DNA of 64,000 bases from Clostridiales bacterium (GCA_021204025.1 JAJQAC010000014.1:1-64000), one strand, 5' to 3'. Counted from the first letter of the stretch, positions 41,629 through 51,805 are shown. Made by a program: numbers and translations. The notes: generated by a model from the sequence alone, not told the origin.

Positions 41629-42879
41629 CTACAAATCCTCCCTGAAATCAAATTCCAGTTTTAATCTCTTATATTCTTCCGTAATATTCAAAGCCAGATA
41701 ATCCGGGATCTCATCCAGATACATCTCCAGTTCCGCAATCTCCTCAAAATCATCGTCTGTCAGCTCCTTCTTGCTGACAAGGCTTTTATATCTCTCAAAC
41801 TTTTCCTCTAAAGACTTTGACAATTCACTGGACTCAAAATATCCCTCGACAATACCTCCATAAGGGATATCGGATAACCCATTCTCTACAACAACTCTTT
41901 TCTCCAGATCATAAATCACAGCGTTGGGGATGCTGTTCAGGATAAATGGCGAATGCGTGGTCACGATAAACTGAATATTAGGAAAAACCGTTGTTAACAG
42001 TCTCATGATCTCTTTCTGCATTTCAATATGAAGATGTGTTTCAATCTCATCGATCAGCACAAGTCCCGGCACATTAAAATGAAACGACCGCTCCGTCTGC
42101 TTTTCCATCCTCATGATAATATCCAGCACAATATCCAGCACGGCCGCATAACCGCCTGATAAAGTATTAAAATCAAATAACTCTTTTCCTGTTTCCCTGA
42201 TCGTAAAGGCAAAACGATCCTCATTAAACAACAATTCCAGAGAATCATCCCCAAAAATATCTCTCAGAAGTTTCTGAAATCGAACGAACCATTGCCTGAT
42301 TTCTTCCGCTTTTTCTATTTTACCGCTATTGCGGGCAAGTGCTTCCGTCACTTTCAGATCGACCAGATACTTTACAAACAATTGTCCCGGCTTGTCCTTA
42401 ATCGTATAGCTGTCCTTTAATTCGACCTTCTCAATATGATTTGATATATCTGCCGAAAAGACCCGTTCCGCTCTATAATACGCCAGAATAAAATTTCCCT
42501 TTGCATAATCATACCGTATCGCATCACGAGACGGTTCAAACTCAATGTCTACTCCACTTTTTATACGAGTCCGCTCGTCCCGATCCAGTCGTTTTTTCTG
42601 ATCTTCCTCAATCGTTTTTCCGTTCTTTTCATCATACTTATTAAAATTATTTAATTGATTCCTATAATATGTCAACCGTTCAACCGTTCTGTCCGTCTCA
42701 TCGGTCATTACCATTGCTCCCAGATAGCAGGACAACGCCTCCAGCACACTGGTTTTTCCGCTTCCGTTTTTTCCGGTAAAGATCAAATGCTTAATTTTTT
42801 CTTTTGAAAGAGATATCTTGATATTCTTTAGATTTCTGACATTTTCTATCGTCAGTCCTGAAACAAATAAACCATCCAT
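41629..42879 (-). CDS. Septu-type AAA ATPase (PtuA-like)
   Basis: About 416 residues from MDGLFVSGLTIENVRNLKN (GAGGGTGAG site). It has TGKNGSGKTS at 35-44 (Walker A), FNTLSGGYAAVLDI (signature), LVLIDEIETHLHIEMQ (Walker B) and VTTHSPFIL. The family is the overcoming-lysogenisation-type ATPases used in Septu. It ends one base before the HNH gene. The pair is inserted in a glycan gene cluster with no mobile-element genes next to it. Confidence 0.85.
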   Translation of the reverse strand: MDGLFVSGLTIENVRNLKNIKISLSKEKIKHLIFTGKNGSGKTSVLEALSCYLGAMVMTDETDRTVERLTYYRNQLNNFNKYDEKNGKTIEEDQKKRLDRDERTRIKSGVDIEFEPSRDAIRYDYAKGNFILAYYRAERVFSADISNHIEKVELKDSYTIKDKPGQLFVKYLVDLKVTEALARNSGKIEKAEEIRQWFVRFQKLLRDIFGDDSLELLFNEDRFAFTIRETGKELFDFNTLSGGYAAVLDIVLDIIMRMEKQTERSFHFNVPGLVLIDEIETHLHIEMQKEIMRLLTTVFPNIQFIVTTHSPFILNSIPNAVIYDLEKRVVVENGLSDIPYGGIVEGYFESSELSKSLEEKFERYKSLVSKKELTDDDFEEIAELEMYLDEIPDYLALNITEEYKRLKLEFDFREDL

Positions 42880-42937
42880 AATCTCACCCTCTTTTCTATG
42901 ATTCGGATAAGCGCAAAAGCAGACTGTTTCCATTTAT

Positions 42938-44215
42938 TCAGCGTAACTCTCTTATATAAGCAGTCAGTTCGTCAAATTTCTGATCCGGCAGAACCACTTT
43001 CCCGGGAGTAAGATTGATCTTACCAAGCGCGTCTTTGAATTCTTTCATATCTTTCACAAATACGATCTGCTCGCACTCTCTTACCCACTGATAGATGGCC
43101 TCTACCTTGCCGCTCAGATTATTAAAAGCGATACAGGGCGTCTTTGTCAACGCGGCGAAAATCAATCCGTGAAGCCAGTCCGTAACGATCAGTTTCCCAG
43201 ACGCAAACTCCTCCATCTTTCTCCACACATACAACTCTGACAGTTCTGACGGAATGACCTCTTCGTCCGCCATCGTACTGATATTCCTGATCTGATACTG
43301 CAGCGATTCCAGATAATCCTTTACCGCCTGATCCTGATCAAACACTTTTTCCTTGTCTGCTCTCATGCAAAGTAACGCCGTATTATTCCGCTCCATCTTC
43401 AGATTCGTATGGATGCAAAATGTCATATCCGGAACCAGCATGGTCTGAATACCCTGAAATCTCTTACAAAAACGTTCCAGCGAATCTTTTTCCCTCAGAC
43501 AGACAAGAAGTTTCCTGCAGTCGGCCATGGCCTTTGCAAACTCAACGATCCGATTATCGTTACTTCCCTCGCCGCTCCAGTAAGTCTGAGGCAGGATAAC
43601 CACCGGATTATCCTGAAAGCGTACGAGTGCCCGCGTAACATTCTGCTGTTCTTCTTCCCATAAGCTTCCAAGAAACCCACCGCCCTGAATACAGATCAGA
43701 TCATCTTTCTGTATATGATCCGTGAGATAACTCTCATATTTCCAGGCAGTTCTCCAGGACAACATCAACAGCGGATTTTCCGGAAATTGTGTTTCAAAAA
43801 AAGTTTTTTCTCCACAGCTGATCGCATGATCGCCGATATTACTATGTTCCGGAGTCCCCAGGATAACAACAGACCGTTTCCCGGCACGTGCAGCCCGGGA
43901 GAAAAACTCACGGATGGGACCGAATTCTCTTTCTGTATTCCATTGCTTTTCCAGCTTTTCAGAAAGATCCTGAATACGGTAATCCACATACTCCAGATCT
44001 GCCTGTTTCTGCATTTCGATCTGCGTATAAAACTTTGCCTGCAATTCTTTCTTTTGTGTTTCAAAAAAGGAGTACAGGTCATCGCTCAGTTTTTTGTCCT
44101 GTTGGTTGATATACTCAAACATCTCTCTTTTCTGATTATCCCAGAACGAATACAGCTCGTCTGCAAGCTCATTTCTTTTTTCTATTACATATTCAAATAT
44201 ATTATTTTCGCTCAT
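42938..44215 (-). CDS. Polysaccharide pyruvyl transferase with N-terminal coiled coil
   Basis: A 425-residue protein. The first 90 residues are a repeated coiled-coil pattern (KRNELADELYSFWDNQK, then KKLSDDLYSFFETQKKELQA). The rest is the pyruvyl-transferase domain: LGTPEHSNIGDHAISCGEK, ICIQGGGFLG and TDWLHGLIFAALTKTPCIAF. It adds a pyruvate ketal, giving a negative charge to a glycan, from phosphoenolpyruvate. The coiled coil probably mediates assembly with other glycan enzymes. Confidence 0.87.
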   Translation of the reverse strand: MSENNIFEYVIEKRNELADELYSFWDNQKREMFEYINQQDKKLSDDLYSFFETQKKELQAKFYTQIEMQKQADLEYVDYRIQDLSEKLEKQWNTEREFGPIREFFSRAARAGKRSVVILGTPEHSNIGDHAISCGEKTFFETQFPENPLLMLSWRTAWKYESYLTDHIQKDDLICIQGGGFLGSLWEEEQQNVTRALVRFQDNPVVILPQTYWSGEGSNDNRIVEFAKAMADCRKLLVCLREKDSLERFCKRFQGIQTMLVPDMTFCIHTNLKMERNNTALLCMRADKEKVFDQDQAVKDYLESLQYQIRNISTMADEEVIPSELSELYVWRKMEEFASGKLIVTDWLHGLIFAALTKTPCIAFNNLSGKVEAIYQWVRECEQIVFVKDMKEFKDALGKINLTPGKVVLPDQKFDELTAYIRELR

Positions 44216-44239
44216 AATCTTTTCTCCTGATTTTCCTTT

Positions 44240-46543
44240 CTAATGTCCGTGATAATGAATACTTTTTGTTATCGTTGCCTTGATCCCATAATCGATCAGC
44301 GTATTCCGCACCATCTCCAGATATCGACAGTGGTGTACTCTCAACATCCCATTGATCATTTTTACCAGCACCCGATTCACAATTCCCGGGGTTTTTCTTA
44401 TTAATGGCTCATTTTCCTTTGTAGTTTCTTCCTTTTGCTCTGCTTCCCCACGTTCCGGGTTATGAAGCCTCTGGTTTAAACGCTCATAAATTCCCTCGAC
44501 ATCCGAAAACAGATAATAATCCCGTATCCATTCAAACTCGCTGCTGATATAATTACTCTTCCGGATGGCGTTGCGCACTCCGATATGATTGATAATCTGC
44601 GCGATATTCCTCATGATTTCTTCTTTTTTCAATCCTGCGTCCGGTCTCATCAGATGATTCATACATTGAATTGCCTTGGAAACCGTATATTTGGCGATAC
44701 TGATCTGCTCCTGCTCGCTGATCTCCGTATGCTTCTCCATCAGGTTGTAAAAAGCAGTGATCAGCGACATCTGATTTTCGAACAGATCCGGGCGGAACTT
44801 TCTGGTCAGTGCGTTTTCATTTTCCTGAATATAATAATATAACTCCTCTGACAATAATACAGCTCCGTTAAACTCAGAAAAATATTCCATATTTAACAGG
44901 AAATCCTCTCCCAGGGAATAATCCTCCGGAAACTTCAAATGGATTTTCTGACAGATTTCCCGTCGGTACAGTTTGTTCCATACAGACTCCAGCATCGCTG
45001 TTTTCCATAGTATCGTGGCCATATTCTGGAAGAATAGTTCTCTGGGCAGGACGCAGGTCTTTCCCAATCCGATCGACGTACATGATGCCCGCTGCACTGG
45101 TTCCTCATTCTCCAGTGTAATCATGGCAAACGCACACATTGCCATATCCATACCATACAACTCGACAGCCTCAACCAGCTTCTCCGTCAATGTCGGTGCG
45201 ATACAGTCATCGGAATCCACAAACTGCAGATATTCTCCGGTCGCATACTCCATCCCTGTATTGCGCGCGTGGCTTACCCCGCCGTTGGGTATGTCCACCA
45301 CGACAACTCTCGGATCGATTTTCTCATAATTTCTGCATATAGCTAACGATCCATCCTTTGATCCATCATTTACCAGAATCAGCTGAATATTCGTATAAGT
45401 CTGGCTCAAAACCGAATTAATGCAGTATCCCAATGATTTTTCCGCATTATAGACCGGAACAACAATACTTACTTTTCCCTTTTCGATTTTCATTTCATCC
45501 GATTTTTCCTGTCCCGTTTCTTCCCCATTGATCATGCGTTTTAACTCCATCGGGTACTCCTCGTTATCATCAACGAGTTTTTGAGACATAAAACGTTTCA
45601 TGTCAGGTTGTAACCAATGGCTGCCATCCGTGCATAATCGATCTCGTAAACTGGCATATGTCGGTGTTTCTAATTCAGGGATATCTCCAAGCGCCAAAAA
45701 CGAATGACCGTTATAACAATGAGCATATTTACAATTACACCCAACTGCACGAAATTCTAACGGTTTTTCAAAATCGTAAATGTTCCCCAGCTTATCTCCA
45801 AAATAACACTGGCTATAATCCCCTGTGCTCAGATTCAGATAAATACTCCAATCTCCGGCATAACAAAACTCCTTACGCGGAATATAAAAAATAGATTTTT
45901 TAAAATCAAAAAGTTCAGAATCAAAAGTACCCCATATTTTCTGGTATTCTTCCCAGGAATGTTCAGAAAGATGATTAATCCCATTTGTCCGGTCATCACG
46001 GGCAATCGTTATATGCGGCAGTGCTCCGACATTTTCCAGACTCACAGCTTTTAATTCATCAATATAGGGAATCAATTCATCGCTTGGCGTAACCTCGACC
46101 GAAAAAGATATCCCTGCTTTTTTCATTTTATTTACATTTTCAAAAAAATCCTGCATCCGTCCAAGACGCTTCACCTCGAGAAAATGAAACGAAAACTTGA
46201 TAAAAAGCCTCTGTTTTAAATCCGATGGAAATCCCGCCAGCTCATCAAACCGTTTGCTTAATGTCCCATTCGTGACAATTGACAGATAATGTCCCTCTTC
46301 GAGTAGTTCTTTGATCACAGCAATTAACTCTGGTGCCAGCAGTGTCTCTCCTCCCGCACAGAAATTAATCAGACATGTGCCTCCCAGACGTTCTCTCGAC
46401 AAAGCCTTACGGATCTCTTTCTCTGTATAAGGCAATTCCACCAGTTTATTGCGAAACTTTTCTAACTGGGCTATGTAACAGTAATGACATCGCAGATTAC
46501 ACGTCTCGGTTGCTATGTAACAATCAATATACCTTTTCATCAT
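44240..46543 (-). CDS. Radical SAM protein fused to a GT2 glycosyltransferase
   Basis: A 767-residue protein. Residues 1-320 are a radical SAM domain with CNLRCHYC (Cys15, Cys19, Cys22), FCAGGETLL and a C-terminal cysteine cluster (GCNCKYAHCYN) that may bind a second cluster. From about residue 356 comes a GT2 domain: VSIVVPVYNAEKSLGYC, VNDGSKDGS and QFVDSDDC. The start codon shares its A with the stop of the GT2 gene upstream. Joining sugar radical chemistry or cofactor-type modification to glycosyl transfer is unusual. The substrate of the radical half is unknown. Confidence 0.87.
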   Translation of the reverse strand: MMKRYIDCYIATETCNLRCHYCYIAQLEKFRNKLVELPYTEKEIRKALSRERLGGTCLINFCAGGETLLAPELIAVIKELLEEGHYLSIVTNGTLSKRFDELAGFPSDLKQRLFIKFSFHFLEVKRLGRMQDFFENVNKMKKAGISFSVEVTPSDELIPYIDELKAVSLENVGALPHITIARDDRTNGINHLSEHSWEEYQKIWGTFDSELFDFKKSIFYIPRKEFCYAGDWSIYLNLSTGDYSQCYFGDKLGNIYDFEKPLEFRAVGCNCKYAHCYNGHSFLALGDIPELETPTYASLRDRLCTDGSHWLQPDMKRFMSQKLVDDNEEYPMELKRMINGEETGQEKSDEMKIEKGKVSIVVPVYNAEKSLGYCINSVLSQTYTNIQLILVNDGSKDGSLAICRNYEKIDPRVVVVDIPNGGVSHARNTGMEYATGEYLQFVDSDDCIAPTLTEKLVEAVELYGMDMAMCAFAMITLENEEPVQRASCTSIGLGKTCVLPRELFFQNMATILWKTAMLESVWNKLYRREICQKIHLKFPEDYSLGEDFLLNMEYFSEFNGAVLLSEELYYYIQENENALTRKFRPDLFENQMSLITAFYNLMEKHTEISEQEQISIAKYTVSKAIQCMNHLMRPDAGLKKEEIMRNIAQIINHIGVRNAIRKSNYISSEFEWIRDYYLFSDVEGIYERLNQRLHNPERGEAEQKEETTKENEPLIRKTPGIVNRVLVKMINGMLRVHHCRYLEMVRNTLIDYGIKATITKSIHYHGH

Positions 46544-47469
46544 CAGCTTTTCTCTCCGGCTATTCTTCGAAATTCATCCAGATAATCCCGGTTCACAGGT
46601 TTTCCCTCAAAAAATATGATGTCTTTACGGATCATATCCAGTAATTTTTCAACTTTTTCTCCCTGAATCCCATATTCTCTGCATTTTCGTAAACTATCCA
46701 GTACATACCAGCAATAGATATTATTCATCTTTTCATAAAGTTCAGAAATCTGATGCTCATAAAAAAAGTCTACTCTTTCCCGGAATGCCCAACACGCATC
46801 CAGATTTTTTTCACTAAATTTTTTCCCGGTTATACTGTCTTCTCTGGTCCGGTCATAATTATATTTTGAGACGTCAACATAAGCCACCTTATCTGTCTGG
46901 TAAAAATACTTGTACGTTGTAAACTCATCCTCATGAACTTTTCCTTTCGGATAGCGTATGTCTCCCAGAACTTTTCTCTTATATAGTTTATTCCAGGCAA
47001 CCGGTTTAAAATATTTCCAGTCCAGCATCCCCTCCAGCGCTGTCACATAATTTCCCTCTATGATTTCCCCCGTACAGCGTGTTTCTTCTTTGATTTTGCC
47101 GGTATAGATATTCCTGTAACTGCATTCTGTTATATCCGCTCCGCACATTCCGGATACCCGGTACAGTAGTTCAATCATGTCCCTGTCCAGCCAGTCGTCG
47201 CTGTCAACGAAAACCAGATATTCCCCGGAAAACGCCTCAATCCCCACATTCCGCGCATCAGATAATCCGCCGTTTTCTTTATGGATCACCCGGATTCTTG
47301 GATCCTTTTTCGCGTAGTTATCGCAAAGCTCCCCACACTGATCCGGTGATCCATCATCCACCAGAATAATCTCCAGATTCTGATAAGTCTGCTTCTGAAT
47401 CGATTCCACACAACGCGCCAGATATTTTTCAACTTTGTATACCGGCACCACTACGCTGATTAGATCCAT
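46543..47469 (-). CDS. GT2 family glycosyltransferase
   Basis: A 308-residue GT-A enzyme: ISVVVPVYKVEKYLARCVES, LVDDGSPDQ, NGGLSDARNVGIE and FVDSDDWLDRD (metal-binding DxD). Likely adds one sugar to the lipid-linked repeat unit in the cytoplasm. The ribosome site is GGAGGATA. It is 12 bases after the larger GT2 gene and touches the radical SAM gene. Confidence 0.93.
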   Translation of the reverse strand: MDLISVVVPVYKVEKYLARCVESIQKQTYQNLEIILVDDGSPDQCGELCDNYAKKDPRIRVIHKENGGLSDARNVGIEAFSGEYLVFVDSDDWLDRDMIELLYRVSGMCGADITECSYRNIYTGKIKEETRCTGEIIEGNYVTALEGMLDWKYFKPVAWNKLYKRKVLGDIRYPKGKVHEDEFTTYKYFYQTDKVAYVDVSKYNYDRTREDSITGKKFSEKNLDACWAFRERVDFFYEHQISELYEKMNNIYCWYVLDSLRKCREYGIQGEKVEKLLDMIRKDIIFFEGKPVNRDYLDEFRRIAGEKS

Positions 47470-47481
47470 AACTATCCTCCA

Positions 47482-49059
47482 TCATCCGTTTTTCTTTGGC
47501 TCAAAAACCTTTGTCAAACATTGCCTGATCTTTCCCGGCAGCCATAAAATTGCCTTACCCAGTCGGTAAGACCTGGAATTTCGCAGATTCTGACACGTTT
47601 CTGATAAATTCTGATACCTTTCTTCCATCTGCTCACAGGACGTCAGCAGGGCTCTGTACTTCGCTTCCGATTCTTCCTCTTTCCAACGTATTTCATTGCA
47701 CTGAATCGCACGTTCTTCATCCATATAGATAACCGGGATATCCATCGTCTGTATTGTGAAAGCATCCAGCCAAGCGATATGCGATGTCGGAGACGCATAC
47801 AATACCAGATTAACCTGATTGCGAATCAACTCTTCCTGCAGCTTTTTCGCGCGTTCCGCGTATTGATCCCAGTTGGCATCCCGGGAAGCCGGCAAACAGA
47901 CGATTCCCATTTCTTCAAACAGATTCCCTGACAGTGATATATCATCATCGCCAAACAGCACACTATCGTACCCCAGTGTCTTTGCAAGACGTATCTGCGC
48001 CCGGATATAATCGTCCATCGGTTCATATCCCAGATACCGATAATAGATTCCGATGCGTTTTTTCCGATCCGTACCGGCTGCGCTCCCATAAACATCGCTT
48101 TGAATCTCTGCTTCGCTCTCAAAAAACATCCGTCCCACTGCTCCGGCAATGTCAGCAGCACTCCAGTTCTTTTTCAGAATCTCATATCCCTGCTGCCGCA
48201 TCCCCTGCGGAAGTTTTGTATGCCAGCAGTGAACACAGTCCCACAGGATCAGGTCGCGAAAACGCTCATATTCCTGTCTGTAATCCTCCAGAACACCTTC
48301 CTGTTTTAAAAAACGCTCCACCGCGCAGGCAGCTCCGGCTCCTTTACATCGTTTCTCAAAACGAAACAAATCCAGTTCATTTCCGCCGGTAATACCGACT
48401 CCTACCTGATAATTATAATAATTTGCGTCAGCCAGTCCGCGATACGATCTCGCATAATAAGCCAGCACAAAAAAAATATACCGATCCTCGGAAGCGATTA
48501 ACGGAATATCTTCAATCTGAGCAAAAGCCCGTCTGCACAATTCCGTCTGCCAGATCTTATCTGTAATATTAAAATCAAATCGATCTTCCAGAAAACACCC
48601 GGATAAAATCTCCCTGCCTTCCAGCCTTCCATCATATGGTGTCAGGAACTGCCGGATCCATTCCACCATTTCTTCCGAAACCGTCGATGCCGGTATCACA
48701 TTTGTCCCATATTGAAGTATGTCAACCTGCTCCTGTTCCATCCGGTCAAACAACTTTTCACAGGCTTCTGCGGTAAGAGAGTCGTCGCTATCGACAAACA
48801 TCATGTATTTGCCGGCTGCTGCCTCCACTCCATGCTTGCGTGCCCGCAGTGTTCCTTCATTCTGCGCCAATGGCACTACCTTAATCCGTGTATCCAGTTT
48901 TACCGCCTCATTCAGGAGTTCAAGGGAACCATCCTTCGATGCGTCGTCTACGCACACGATTTCGATATCCTGCAGGGTCTGCCCGCACAGACTTTGAAGA
49001 CAGTCTGCTATGTACTTTTCTGTATTATATACAGGGACAATGATCGATATCTTTGCCAT
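47482..49059 (-). CDS. GT2 glycosyltransferase with extra C-terminal domain
   Basis: A 525-residue protein. Residues 1-310 are GT2 (ISIIVPVYNTEKYIADCLQS, VDDASKDGS, FVDSDDSLT). From about residue 330 a second alpha/beta domain follows (KRIGIYYRYLGYEPMDDYIR, then VLFGDDDISLSGN and VNLVLYASPTSHIAWLDAF) that resembles the front half of a GT-B fold or a sugar-binding module, and then a short coiled-coil tail. The role is addition of one residue in the repeat unit; the second domain is unassigned. Confidence 0.88.
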   Translation of the reverse strand: MAKISIIVPVYNTEKYIADCLQSLCGQTLQDIEIVCVDDASKDGSLELLNEAVKLDTRIKVVPLAQNEGTLRARKHGVEAAAGKYMMFVDSDDSLTAEACEKLFDRMEQEQVDILQYGTNVIPASTVSEEMVEWIRQFLTPYDGRLEGREILSGCFLEDRFDFNITDKIWQTELCRRAFAQIEDIPLIASEDRYIFFVLAYYARSYRGLADANYYNYQVGVGITGGNELDLFRFEKRCKGAGAACAVERFLKQEGVLEDYRQEYERFRDLILWDCVHCWHTKLPQGMRQQGYEILKKNWSAADIAGAVGRMFFESEAEIQSDVYGSAAGTDRKKRIGIYYRYLGYEPMDDYIRAQIRLAKTLGYDSVLFGDDDISLSGNLFEEMGIVCLPASRDANWDQYAERAKKLQEELIRNQVNLVLYASPTSHIAWLDAFTIQTMDIPVIYMDEERAIQCNEIRWKEEESEAKYRALLTSCEQMEERYQNLSETCQNLRNSRSYRLGKAILWLPGKIRQCLTKVFEPKKNG

Positions 49060-49136
49060 AAAATCCTCTCTATTTTTATTAGATTGTATTTCCGCAAACA
49101 GCAGGCCGGACCACCATACTTACACGGATACTTTGC

Positions 49137-51038
49137 TTAATGAATCAGCAACCGGTAAATCTTCTTTACCCACTCCCTCCGCCTGCTCCCATACGGCAGC
49201 AGCTTATTTGCGATTCTCCGCAATCCCGGCTCCTGTCCCAGTTGCACAACTACCGGACCGGGCTGTTGGGCATTCCCTTCTCTCTCATCCGCAAAACACC
49301 GTTTGATCCTCCGAAGCAGGATCGGATAATAAGGAGACAATTTCGCGTATTCCCAGAAATACTCTGCAAAGTCGCAGTCCACCACATCCCACGGCTTCTG
49401 ATACCCGGCAAAATGGATCAGATACGGCGCTTTTCTTGCTTCCGCATATTCAGTATAAAGCTCCCGCGGAGCCATTTTAAGGATATCCATCCGACTCCGT
49501 CCGGGTTCCTGCCAGTCCATCAGAGTATTCCACTGCTGCGGGATATAATGAACCTGATTTTTACACACTACATTCAGCACGTCCTGATCATGGCAGCGCC
49601 ATTTTCTCGACAATGCCAGATGAATCATCTCCTCCGATGTCGCGGTCTCTCTCAACCGTTCCAGATCAATGATCAGAACGCCTGCCTGAAAATAATCAAA
49701 CGCACAGTCCAGCCCCAGTTCCCGCACTGCATACTGATCCCAGTCATTCTGTCTTAAATTGACCTGACCGGCCACATCGATATCCTTCGCTGCGCCAATC
49801 ACGCAGCCAGCCAGATCCATGTCATACAACTCTGCCACGTCCCGATCTGCCACCATATCACAGTCCAGATAGAGGATCTTGTGATACTCCGGCATGATCT
49901 CCGGAATGATCAGACGGTAATAGGTCTCCACCGACAGGTGTTGGTCGACAAAAAGTTTATCTGCGTCAAAATACTCGCATACTCTCGCGAAACGCACAGA
50001 GACATTGTCCTTTCCCCGTGCCGCGGACGCGATCAGTCCCCGGTTTTTCTCTGAGATATCATTGTACAGAATAATGAAGTCATATCGTCTCTCCGGTGAA
50101 GCGTTCACAATCATCGACCGGATCATGATGTCCAGATACGGTGAGAAACGATCGTTTGCAGATAATACCACCGGGACGCCGTCCTCATATACAGGCTTCA
50201 GGATCATCCGCGGCGATGTATCGCGAAAGAGCGTCTTGGGGAGTTCAAAGGTCCGGATCCCGTCTTTTTCTTTTAAGTACATATAATAAATCCCATACAG
50301 CCTTTCCGCCAGATAGCCCATGACCCGGTATTCCTCAACGCTGTACCATGTCATATCGATCCGCTTTTCTGCTTCAAATAAAATATCAAAAAGCCACGCA
50401 CAATACTCATGATAGATTTCTTTCTTCATGATAAACATATTACACTCATGCGCGACCGACGAGTGCATATAGTCGCGGGCGATCTTCTGAAACTCCGGAT
50501 ATTTTTCTTCCAGTACCTGCAGCGTGATATCCAGATCTTTCCGATGCTGGAAATTGGCGACGCCATACTCGTTGTAGACGTCCAGCCGGGATCCCTCCTC
50601 CTGGATGCGCGGATAATGCCGCCCCTTCACAGAAATCACATCGTAGCGCATGATGAGATCCCTCATGACCTCCGGCCGCAGCTTCATCTCTTCAATCGCA
50701 TCCTCTGTGATCCGCTCATACGCAATATTGCCCCAGCCATCGTCCCGGTCCAGCTTCGGATCAAACGCGAAATATCTCCGATAGTGAAAGAAACCGTAAT
50801 AATCCGCCTCGTCGTTTTTCCACGCCCAGTACTGAGCGGTTAGCTCACAGTAACTTTTATTTTTATCTGATATGTGATCGCCCTCATCATCGTGCAGCAT
50901 CCCCTCGAGCCGCCACCCCGCAAGAGCGGAACCAACCTGAATCGGATACAGGTAAGGATTTTCCGGCACATAGGACGGCTTATGGCACACTACGTAGATT
51001 TTGATATTCGGCTCGCGGTTTCTTGTCTGTTCTTTCAT
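49137..51038 (-). CDS. DUF4422-GT8 fusion glycosyltransferase
   Basis: About 633 residues from MKEQTRNREPNIKIYVVCHK; the ATG at 51038 has AGGAG ahead and follows the ABC ATPase gene by 20 bases. Residues 10-260 are DUF4422 (VCHKPSYVPENPYLYPIQVG, ELTAQYWAWKN, GFFHYRRYFAF). From about residue 286 comes a GT8 domain: PVVLSANDRFSPYLDIMIRS and ILYLDCDMVADRDVAELY (DxD). DUF4422 is itself glycosyltransferase-like, so this may add two sugars in sequence. Confidence 0.9.
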   Translation of the reverse strand: MKEQTRNREPNIKIYVVCHKPSYVPENPYLYPIQVGSALAGWRLEGMLHDDEGDHISDKNKSYCELTAQYWAWKNDEADYYGFFHYRRYFAFDPKLDRDDGWGNIAYERITEDAIEEMKLRPEVMRDLIMRYDVISVKGRHYPRIQEEGSRLDVYNEYGVANFQHRKDLDITLQVLEEKYPEFQKIARDYMHSSVAHECNMFIMKKEIYHEYCAWLFDILFEAEKRIDMTWYSVEEYRVMGYLAERLYGIYYMYLKEKDGIRTFELPKTLFRDTSPRMILKPVYEDGVPVVLSANDRFSPYLDIMIRSMIVNASPERRYDFIILYNDISEKNRGLIASAARGKDNVSVRFARVCEYFDADKLFVDQHLSVETYYRLIIPEIMPEYHKILYLDCDMVADRDVAELYDMDLAGCVIGAAKDIDVAGQVNLRQNDWDQYAVRELGLDCAFDYFQAGVLIIDLERLRETATSEEMIHLALSRKWRCHDQDVLNVVCKNQVHYIPQQWNTLMDWQEPGRSRMDILKMAPRELYTEYAEARKAPYLIHFAGYQKPWDVVDCDFAEYFWEYAKLSPYYPILLRRIKRCFADEREGNAQQPGPVVVQLGQEPGLRRIANKLLPYGSRRREWVKKIYRLLIH

Positions 51039-51058
51039 AGGTTTGTTTCTCCTGATCT

Positions 51059-51805
51059 TTATTCCATTCCGAGGCTTCTCATATAAGCATCGCAAACCTC
51101 GTTCACTTCACCTTTCCTCATCATCTTCCCCTTTTGCAGCCAGAGCGCGTGATCACAGAGTGCCCTGACATCCTCAATCGCATGGGAAACAAAAAGGAGC
51201 GTCGTCCCCCCGGCCAGCATCTCCTGCATCCGCCTCTGACATTTTTCCTGAAAGGCCGCGTCACCGACCGCCAGTACCTCATCAACGATCAGAATCTCAG
51301 GACGGACGATCGTCGCGATCGCAAAGCCCAGTCTCGCCGCCATACCGGAAGAGTAATTTTTAATCGGCATATTCATAAAATCCCGTAATTCCGCGAACTC
51401 CACAATCTCGTCATAATGACTGTCCATAAAAGCCTTGCTGTAGCCAAGGACCGCTCCATTCAGGTAGATATTCTCTGTCGCGGTGAGTTCACCGTCAAAG
51501 CCGGCTCCCAACTCGATCAGCGGAGCAATACTGCCGTTGATCTCCACGTATCCCTGATAGGGCTTCAGGATCCCGCAGATCAGCTTGAGCAGAGTGGACT
51601 TTCCCGAACCATTGACTCCGACCAGTCCCCAGGCTTCTCCCCGCTTTACTTCAAAACTGACGTCCTGCAGCGCAAAGAACTCCTGAAAGAGCAGCTCTCT
51701 CTTGACCAGCTTTACAAAATATTCTTTTAAATTGTCTATTTTTTCCGACGCCATATTAAACCTGACTGTGGCGTCTTTTACCTTGATGATACAATCCCTG
51801 TCCAC
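51059..51805 (-). CDS. Polysaccharide ABC exporter ATPase (Wzt/TagH-like)
   Basis: A 248-residue ATPase: GLVGVNGSGKSTLLKLI (Walker A), IKNYSSGMAARLGFAI (the family's signature), ILIVDEVLAVGDAAFQEK (Walker B) and FVSHA. There is no C-terminal carbohydrate-binding domain, so export is not obviously tied to a chain-end cap. It pairs with the permease encoded 15 bases upstream. Confidence 0.93.
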   Translation of the reverse strand: MDRDCIIKVKDATVRFNMASEKIDNLKEYFVKLVKRELLFQEFFALQDVSFEVKRGEAWGLVGVNGSGKSTLLKLICGILKPYQGYVEINGSIAPLIELGAGFDGELTATENIYLNGAVLGYSKAFMDSHYDEIVEFAELRDFMNMPIKNYSSGMAARLGFAIATIVRPEILIVDEVLAVGDAAFQEKCQRRMQEMLAGGTTLLFVSHAIEDVRALCDHALWLQKGKMMRKGEVNEVCDAYMRSLGME

